From Psychrobacter sp. ANT_WB68 (GTDB lineage: Bacteria; Pseudomonadota; Gammaproteobacteria; Pseudomonadales; Moraxellaceae), in the NCBI RefSeq assembly GCF_008369115.1, contig NZ_VOAZ01000001.1, positions 310,001 through 374,000 on the forward strand: a DNA stretch of 64,000 bases, read 5' to 3'. A program made the translations under genes and the position numbers. This document shows, one piece after another, positions 54,290-64,000 of this stretch. Under the pieces are notes generated by a model. It saw only the letters and a program-made list of their open reading frames with translations, was not told the DNA's origin and did no database searches. How positions within the stretch are numbered: the stretch's first letter is position 1; each line of letters opens with the position of its first letter.

Positions 54290-55369
54290 ATGAAAAAACT
54301 ACTTTTAGCTACAGCAATCGCTGCCCTATCTGTATCTGCAGCCAACGCCGCACCAACTGTTTACGGTAAAGCTTTTTTAGCTGCTGACTATGTTAATGCC
54401 GATTTTGATGCATATGCTCCTAGTACAAAGCAGTACAACGAAGATACAGTTGAAATCAACTCTCATGCTTCACGTATCGGTCTTAAGGGCTCTGAAGCTA
54501 TGACTGCTAATACTGATGTAATTTATCAGTTAGAATACGGCACACGTATCGATGGTGATAAAAATGGTTTCACTAACCGTGATACATTCCTTGGTGTAAA
54601 TAACAAGCAGTTTGGTGAGTTCCGTGTTGGTAAAAACCAATCAAGTCTAGCTCGTATTGACAACGTTGTTGTGAACCAAGGTTACTTTGATAACTTAGGT
54701 AAGACTAACAATGATGATGACCTTGTTCAAGCTCTGAACATGGCTGATAGTAACCGTATTCCAAGTTCAATCATTTGGACTGCACCAAAGTATGACGGCC
54801 TTCCATTACAGTTATCTGCAATGTATAGCTCTGATGATGCTAATGGCAACGATAATGCAGGCTTTGGTGTTGCAGCACTATTTGACCAAGGTACTGGCTT
54901 CACTGCTGGTCTAGCGTATGACAAAGATCAAAACATCGCTGGTGATATCATCCGTGGTACTGCTACTGTAGATCTAGGTAAATACATGGCAGCTCCAGTA
55001 ACTCTAGGCGCACTATATCAAGTAGCTGATTACGATGGTGGCTCTTCTAAAGAGAAAGGCTTAGTAATCAGTGGCGAAATGGGTTTAACTAACTTTGCTC
55101 GTCCAGCCGCTGTCTATGCTCAGTACAACAAAACTGACAACCTAGAGGGTTTTAATGACGCTGATACAAATCAGATCGTTGTTGGTGGCAAATACTTCTA
55201 TAAAGACAACATCATTGCTCATGCTTATGCTGGTATGAACAAAGCAGATAATGTTAACCATGCCTATAATAGTGGTGTTAAAAATAGTTACGGTGACTTT
55301 ATCTACAATAATGTAAGAGGCGATGCTGAAGTATTCGTAGTTGGTACTGGTCTAGAATACAAGTTCTAA
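54290..55369 (+). CDS. Gram-negative porin
   Basis: A 359-residue trimeric-type porin. The signal peptide MKKLLLATAIAALSVSAANA is followed by the first strand APTVYGKAFLAADYV. Family signs are SRIGLKGSEAMTANTDVIYQLEYGT, FRVGKNQSS (loop 3 start), PSSIIWTAPKY and the aromatic C-terminus GTGLEYKF for barrel assembly. It forms a water-filled outer-membrane channel; selectivity is unknown. GTGGAG before the ATG is a good site. Codon use looks biased toward a highly expressed gene. Terminator at 55395. Confidence 0.93.
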   Translation: MKKLLLATAIAALSVSAANAAPTVYGKAFLAADYVNADFDAYAPSTKQYNEDTVEINSHASRIGLKGSEAMTANTDVIYQLEYGTRIDGDKNGFTNRDTFLGVNNKQFGEFRVGKNQSSLARIDNVVVNQGYFDNLGKTNNDDDLVQALNMADSNRIPSSIIWTAPKYDGLPLQLSAMYSSDDANGNDNAGFGVAALFDQGTGFTAGLAYDKDQNIAGDIIRGTATVDLGKYMAAPVTLGALYQVADYDGGSSKEKGLVISGEMGLTNFARPAAVYAQYNKTDNLEGFNDADTNQIVVGGKYFYKDNIIAHAYAGMNKADNVNHAYNSGVKNSYGDFIYNNVRGDAEVFVVGTGLEYKF

Positions 55370-55394
55370 ATTTCTTGGTATAAAGTAAAAATAT

Positions 55395-55430
55395 AAAAAA
55401 AGGCCTATCAAAATTGATAGGCCTTTTTTT
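55395..55430 (+). terminator. terminator of the porin gene
   Basis: A perfect stem, AAAAAAAGGCCTATCA with TGATAGGCCTTTTTTT, and a four-base loop. Confidence 0.96.
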
Positions 55431-55565
55431 GTGCATCTTAATGCTTTCTTAACGGCTTTAGTGTTAATGTTTAATGAGTTAGTTTTCTAATATCAGTGTT
55501 GTTTATAAAGTGAACTTATTAATTGAGGTGGTTAAACCGAAGTAATTACTGAAAGAGGCATAAAA

Positions 55566-56348
55566 ATGGATAAGTCTATGTCAGATAACTACGTAGCTAA
55601 TGTAAAGCAAGCATTAGTAAAAGTACCAGAGGTCACGTTATTATTTTGGATAATTAAAATAGCAGCCACCACTTTAGGCGAAACAGCGGGCGACGCATTA
55701 TCCATGTCGTTGAACTTGGGGTATATCGTAAGTACAGCAATATTTGCTGTCATATTTGCCGTCGCAGTCGCCGCACAAATCAAAGCAAAACAGTTTAATA
55801 AATGGCTCTATTGGGGTACTATCGTCGCGACAACGACCCTTGGGACTACTATTGCAGATTTCGTTGATCGTTCTTTAGGGATTGGCTATGCTGGTGGCGC
55901 ATCACTATTATTTGTAATGTTAATTGTATGCTTAGTAGTTTGGCGCAAAACTATGGGCAGTATCAGTGTCGATAGTATTGTATCACCCAAAGCCGAAGTG
56001 TTTTATTGGACGACAATAATGTTTTCTCAAACATTAGGTACCGCACTTGGAGATTGGGTAGCAGATAGCAAAGGCATGGGTTATACCATGAGCGCTATTA
56101 TATTTGGCAGCTTATTAGCGGTACTGGCAGGAGCATATTTTTGGACAAATATATCTAGAACACTACTGTTTTGGTCAGCTTTCATTCTTACTAGACCATT
56201 AGGTGCAGTACTAGGAGACTTTTTGGACAAACCTATTGATCATGGCGGTCTAGCATTGAGCCGATTCGGAGCATCGGCAGTATTGTTTGGTTTTATAATT
56301 GTCTGTCTACTGGTATTTAAACATAGAGCCAGTGCTAAGTCTCATTAA
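55566..56348 (+). CDS. COG4705-type membrane protein with four internal repeats
   Basis: A 260-residue inner-membrane protein with about eight helices. The motif (T/P)LG-x4-(G/A)D occurs four times, with aspartates D43, D98, D163 and D218 spaced 55, 65 and 55 residues apart. A G-(I/M)-GY turn follows the second and third copies and LGY the first. This points to two rounds of duplication of a two-helix unit. It resembles uncharacterised membrane-anchored proteins (COG4705); no substrate is known. The repeated membrane aspartates would suit cation handling, which is inference. AAAGAGG precedes the ATG. Single gene between porin and pyrG. Confidence 0.8.
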   Translation: MDKSMSDNYVANVKQALVKVPEVTLLFWIIKIAATTLGETAGDALSMSLNLGYIVSTAIFAVIFAVAVAAQIKAKQFNKWLYWGTIVATTTLGTTIADFVDRSLGIGYAGGASLLFVMLIVCLVVWRKTMGSISVDSIVSPKAEVFYWTTIMFSQTLGTALGDWVADSKGMGYTMSAIIFGSLLAVLAGAYFWTNISRTLLFWSAFILTRPLGAVLGDFLDKPIDHGGLALSRFGASAVLFGFIIVCLLVFKHRASAKSH

Positions 56349-56425
56349 AGGCGATCTGAATAAATGTATATCAGTTAGTTGAATATAATAAAAGCCTGTA
56401 AGCGTATAATATCGCCGAAATTTAA

Positions 56426-58138
<1,713 letters not shown>

Positions 58139-58168
58139 TCTGTATCTTACGACAGCTTGATAGTGATG

Positions 58169-58200
58169 AAAAAGACTGATCTTCGGATTGGTCTTTTTTT
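58169..58200 (+). terminator. UUCG-loop terminator of pyrG
   Basis: AAAAAGACTGATC and GATTGGTCTTTTT pair through 13 positions (two G-U) around a TTCG tetraloop, followed by T residues. Confidence 0.92.
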
Positions 58201-58301
58201 ATTTAGCCTTTTTTTGATGGTGGTTTTTATACATGCAGTTTTTATTATTGGTGAGTTGTGGTTCATGGTAATGTCTAATTACGCTTGGATACTTTTTTTA
58301 A

Positions 58302-59246
<945 letters not shown>

Positions 59247-59270
59247 GGATATCAACGAGAGGATAGGACG

Positions 59271-59525
59271 ATGGCGATTAAAATAGCACAAGTGAGTATC
59301 GAAAATATCGATGACACTGAAGGGTTAGAGGGCGTGATGACGGCGTTAAAAAACATTACCGGTGTTACTGAAATTGAGCTAGAACCTGAGAATGGTATTG
59401 CATTCATCCGTTATGATGATACGCAAACGACCATCCATGCTTTTGTCGCGGCCATCAGTATGGTCGATTACGTTACTCAGCCATTTCCTATCGATGCCCC
59501 GCAAAATCCACGTTATCATGATTAG
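59271..59525 (+). CDS. HMA-like fold protein lacking the metal-binding cysteines
   Basis: An 84-residue protein whose strand-helix pattern aligns with the CopZ gene at 59764: IKIAQVSIENIDDTEGLEG against RIIKIDGMTCGGCVAS, then GVTEIELEPENGIAFIRYDDTQT against GLDDISIELADNQATVTFDDSKT. The CxxC that holds copper is replaced by NIDDTEG, and the protein has no cysteine. It may bind no metal or serve another role. AGGATAGG precedes the ATG, 24 bp after kdsA, so it may be transcribed with kdsA. Confidence 0.72.
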   Translation: MAIKIAQVSIENIDDTEGLEGVMTALKNITGVTEIELEPENGIAFIRYDDTQTTIHAFVAAISMVDYVTQPFPIDAPQNPRYHD

Positions 59526-59763
59526 CAAATAAGGCATTGGATTGTGGGTGATGATTTTTATGACGAAGCCTTTATTAAAAATACTTAAATAAAACGCACT
59601 TTAATAAAAGGCTTTCATAAATATACAAGCAATCAAACTTGTTGTTCAGCCTCATTCGGCTTATGCTAGTTGAGTGCTGTTCTTATGGTGTTTTAAAAAA
59701 CAGCGATGAAAGCAGTTTATTGAAGCGATAAAAATATACACTTATAAAAATAAGGAAGTCTTC

Positions 59764-59988
59764 ATGGCAAACCAAACACGTATTATTAAAATTGACGGTA
59801 TGACTTGTGGCGGCTGTGTAGCAAGCGTCCATAATGCCACCGCCGATATCGATGGCTTAGATGATATCAGTATCGAGCTTGCCGACAATCAAGCGACCGT
59901 CACCTTTGATGATAGCAAAACCAGTGCAGAGAGTATTGCTGCTGCTATCGATGAAGCTGGCTTTGATGCGACCGTCGCTAACTCGTAA
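59764..59988 (+). CDS. copZ: copper chaperone (heavy-metal-associated domain)
   Basis: A 74-residue single HMA domain with GMTCGGC (about 12-18) and a C-terminal AIDEAGFDATV. It should carry Cu(I) in the cytosol to the CopA ATPase encoded downstream. AAGGAAG precedes the ATG. A terminator at 60009 separates it from copA, so the two are probably separate units or joined by read-through. No CueR-type operator was recognised. Confidence 0.88.
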   Translation: MANQTRIIKIDGMTCGGCVASVHNATADIDGLDDISIELADNQATVTFDDSKTSAESIAAAIDEAGFDATVANS

Positions 59989-60008
59989 GCGTTGTTATTT
60001 AATTAAAT

Positions 60009-60034
60009 AAACCAGCTATTATGGCTGGTTTTTT
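60009..60034 (+). terminator. terminator of copZ
   Basis: AAACCAGC and GCTGGTTT with a seven-base loop and a T run. Confidence 0.82.
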
Positions 60035-60327
60035 AATGATCAAAAATTATTGGTAGTAGAGTCTAAATACAGTTTTTTCTTTTTCAATATTGCTGAATAA
60101 GCTGAAGTGATTGAAACATTTGAATTGCTACCAATCATGACCATTTAAGATTTATCTCAGTATGTTTAGAGAAATACCCTTTAAATATGCTGAAATTCAG
60201 CCTAACCGTATCTCTTTAGTATGAGTGGCCTGTTTGATTAAGATATTTATCTATCCACTGAGCTGTTTTTCTAGCTCAGACGAATTTATAACGCTATAAC
60301 GCATAAACGGCATACCGAGTTTTATTT

Positions 60328-62670
60328 ATGAATGATTCTACCCCTACCGACAAACATAACACCTACGATGTAGAAACTGACATTCAATCCGATACGATGC
60401 TTGCGCCACAGCGTGCGCACCTGCAGCTATCGATTGATGGGATGACGTGTCAGGCTTGTGCCTCGCGAATTGAGAAGGTGCTGAATAAAAAGCCGTCAGT
60501 ATACGAGGTGAGTGTAAACTTCGCCGGTGAAACTGCCAATGTCGATTATGATCCGACCCAAACCACGCCTGAGCAAGTGACAGAATGGGTGAATAAAACG
60601 GGTTTTGTGGCCAATTTGCAAGCAGCCGATAGTTTATTTGCACAAACGGATACGGTCACTAAATACCCTTGGCGATTGATTGGGTTGTGGGTTTGCTTAG
60701 TGCCGTTTTTAGTCGGTATGGCAGGCATGCTTGTTGGGCAGGGTATGGCGTGGATGCCATCCGTTTGGATTCAGTTTATCTTAGCGACGATTGTGCAATT
60801 TGGCTTGGCGTTACCCTTTTATAAAAGTGCTTGGGCATCTATCAAAGGCGGTTTGGCCAATATGGACGTGTTGGTAGTCATTGGTACGGTAACCATTTGG
60901 GCATATTCTACTTATTTATGGCTGACACATGGCGATGGCACTTTAAACAGTCTATTGCAAAGTGGTCACGCTGGGGGACACGGCCCAGCAGTGTATTTTG
61001 AAGCAGGGGTGATGGTCATTGCTTTTGTGCGTACCGGTAAATATCTTGAAGAGCGCACCAAAAAGCACAGCTTAAACAGTATCGATTTATTATTGTCATT
61101 AACCCCTGATGAAGTTGAGCAGCAGCAACCGAATGGCGACTTTCATAATGTTGCCCTACAAGACGTGCAAGTGGGAGATGTCTTACGTGCTAAGCAAGGG
61201 AGTCGCGTAGCAACTGATGGTAAGGTCATCGGTGGTAGTGGTTGGTGTGTAGAAAGTCATTTGACTGGTGAATCAGTACCACTCAAAAAAGAAGTAGGTG
61301 ACGGACTGCTAGCAGGTGCTCTCGTTGAGAATGGCAGCTTACTCTATCGCGTCAGTGCTAAAGGTAGCGATACTAAGCTTGGCGATATGGTACAAGCGCT
61401 CAGCGATGCACAAGGCTCGAAGGCCAATTTGGCGCGACTTGCTGATAGAGTGACGGCAGTATTCGTCCCAGTCGTAGTCGCCATTGCCCTTATCACTTTC
61501 GGGCTGACGTGGTGGCTGACGGGTATGGTTGATACCGCCTTAATGCATGCGGTGTCGGTGTTGGTTATTGCTTGTCCCTGTGCCTTAGGCTTAGCAACGC
61601 CAGCTGCTATCATGGCTGGTATGGGCGTCGCCGCGCGTCACGGCGTATGGTTTAAAGACGCACAAAGCTTAGAGGCAGCAGGTAATATTGATACGGTCGT
61701 ACTTGATAAAACGGGCACATTAACCATCGGTAAGCCGACTATCGTCGATCAGGTCATGGTTGATAAGTCACTTGCCGTTGACGATGTCTTGCAAATTGCT
61801 GCAAGTGTTGAGGCCCATGCTAGTCACCCGCTAGCGACCGCATTGATTAACGCGGCTACCGAGCGCGACTTGCCGTTGATGAATGTGACTGATATTAGTG
61901 TTATCAAGGGCGCTGGCATACAAGCAAATATCGAAGGCTTAGGTTTGGTAAAGGTTGGCACCGCAGAGTTTGCTCATTTAACGCTGCCAAAACTGATGCC
62001 AAAGGTATGGCAGATTGCCAGTACGGTTGCCATTAGTATCAATAATGAGCCGCTAGGCGCTTTTGCCCTTGCTGATGACTTAAAGGATGACACTCCGCAA
62101 GCCATTACCGCACTACAGGATTCTGGTATCAATGTCATTTTGATGAGTGGTGATAAGCAGTCTGTCGTCGATCATGTGGCAGGTCAGCTAGGTATCGAGC
62201 AAGCTTACGGTAAAATGAGCCCACGTGATAAAGCCAGTCAAATTGCCCTATTGCAAACGGCCGGTCATAAAGTGGCGATGGCTGGGGACGGCGTCAATGA
62301 TGCACCAGCAATGGCAACTGCTGACGCTAGCTTTGCCATGTTTGAAGGCACTGATGTTGCGCAGCATAGTGCCTCTGCGCGCTTAATGGGTGAGTCGCTC
62401 ATGCATATTGATGCGGCGCAAAAAATTGCCAATGCAACGGTGCGTAATATCAAGCAGAATCTATTCTTTGCCTTTATTTATAATTGCCTTGGTATTCCGC
62501 TTGCAGCTTTTGGTTTTTTAAATCCCATGATTGCCGCCGCTGCGATGGCGCTCAGCTCTATTTCGGTATTAATGAACGCCCTACGTTTAACGCGATTTAA
62601 AACAGAGGTTGAGCTGGATAACACAGTCTCTGACTCCCATGCTGATAGTAAAGATTTAACAAAAGTATAA
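60328..62670 (+). CDS. copA: copper-exporting P1B-type ATPase
   Basis: A 780-residue Cu(I) P-type ATPase that exports copper from the cytosol. One N-terminal HMA domain (GMTCQAC, C41 and C44) precedes eight membrane helices. The actuator has TGES (313-316), the membrane copper site is CPC (416-418), the phosphorylation motif is DKTGT (460-464), the SHP nucleotide-domain motif ends at H500-P501 and GDGVNDAPA is the hinge. A polar 35-residue lead precedes the HMA. The ribosome-binding site is weak. It lies after copZ and before eno. Confidence 0.96.
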   Translation: MNDSTPTDKHNTYDVETDIQSDTMLAPQRAHLQLSIDGMTCQACASRIEKVLNKKPSVYEVSVNFAGETANVDYDPTQTTPEQVTEWVNKTGFVANLQAADSLFAQTDTVTKYPWRLIGLWVCLVPFLVGMAGMLVGQGMAWMPSVWIQFILATIVQFGLALPFYKSAWASIKGGLANMDVLVVIGTVTIWAYSTYLWLTHGDGTLNSLLQSGHAGGHGPAVYFEAGVMVIAFVRTGKYLEERTKKHSLNSIDLLLSLTPDEVEQQQPNGDFHNVALQDVQVGDVLRAKQGSRVATDGKVIGGSGWCVESHLTGESVPLKKEVGDGLLAGALVENGSLLYRVSAKGSDTKLGDMVQALSDAQGSKANLARLADRVTAVFVPVVVAIALITFGLTWWLTGMVDTALMHAVSVLVIACPCALGLATPAAIMAGMGVAARHGVWFKDAQSLEAAGNIDTVVLDKTGTLTIGKPTIVDQVMVDKSLAVDDVLQIAASVEAHASHPLATALINAATERDLPLMNVTDISVIKGAGIQANIEGLGLVKVGTAEFAHLTLPKLMPKVWQIASTVAISINNEPLGAFALADDLKDDTPQAITALQDSGINVILMSGDKQSVVDHVAGQLGIEQAYGKMSPRDKASQIALLQTAGHKVAMAGDGVNDAPAMATADASFAMFEGTDVAQHSASARLMGESLMHIDAAQKIANATVRNIKQNLFFAFIYNCLGIPLAAFGFLNPMIAAAAMALSSISVLMNALRLTRFKTEVELDNTVSDSHADSKDLTKV

Positions 62671-64000
<1,330 letters not shown>

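Overview
The window looks like chromosomal DNA of a Moraxellaceae gammaproteobacterium, most likely Psychrobacter. The basis is the overall gene set and style: a pyrG-kdsA-eno neighbourhood, MiaE, malate synthase G, YuiF-type and DUF2799 proteins, an ACP-type adhesin/lysozyme inhibitor, AT-rich spacers and hairpin-plus-T-tract terminators. No rRNA, tRNA, insertion sequence, prophage or CRISPR array was seen. The species assignment is inference from protein resemblance; no search was run.

Layout. 1-2372: 3' part of a short-chain dehydrogenase, a GNAT acetyltransferase and a METTL21-like methyltransferase. 2743-6174: a minus-strand cluster of soluble signalling proteins (Roadblock/LC7, Aer-type PAS, a cytoplasmic PhnD-like binding protein, an unknown, and a protein whose C-terminal half looks like a second Roadblock fold). 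A perfect heptamer tandem repeat sits inside it. This is the best candidate for an undescribed system. 6860-12061: gdhA, a PepSY protein and an L-cystine ABC transporter. 12284-15950: a DMT exporter and a trpR-trpE-trpG unit with a TrpR-like operator upstream.

16292-27026: an iron-uptake island with a TonB-dependent receptor, a PepSY membrane protein with a probable 5' frameshift, a FatB/FetB-type ferric-siderophore ABC transporter and tonB-exbB-exbD. Three Fur-like boxes serve it. The receptor would take the chelate across the outer membrane on TonB-ExbB-ExbD energy, and the ABC transporter would carry it across the inner membrane.

27266-50906: mostly housekeeping and envelope genes. These are topA, a lipoprotein SodC, a META-domain lipoprotein, lon with an acidic N-terminal extension, a YuiF-type antiporter, 5-formyl-THF cyclo-ligase, fumC, an ACP homologue, a MipA/OmpV protein, a rhomboid protease, lldD, a thioredoxin-fold protein, mtgA and ppk. 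Three small disordered hydrophilic proteins and miaE follow.

51515-64000: malate synthase G, a porin, a four-repeat membrane protein, pyrG and kdsA. Copper genes follow (a cysteine-less HMA-like protein, CopZ, CopA), then the 5' part of eno, which runs off the window. Start codons were chosen by ribosome-binding site and family start. Several differ from the longest reading frame and are explained in the entries.
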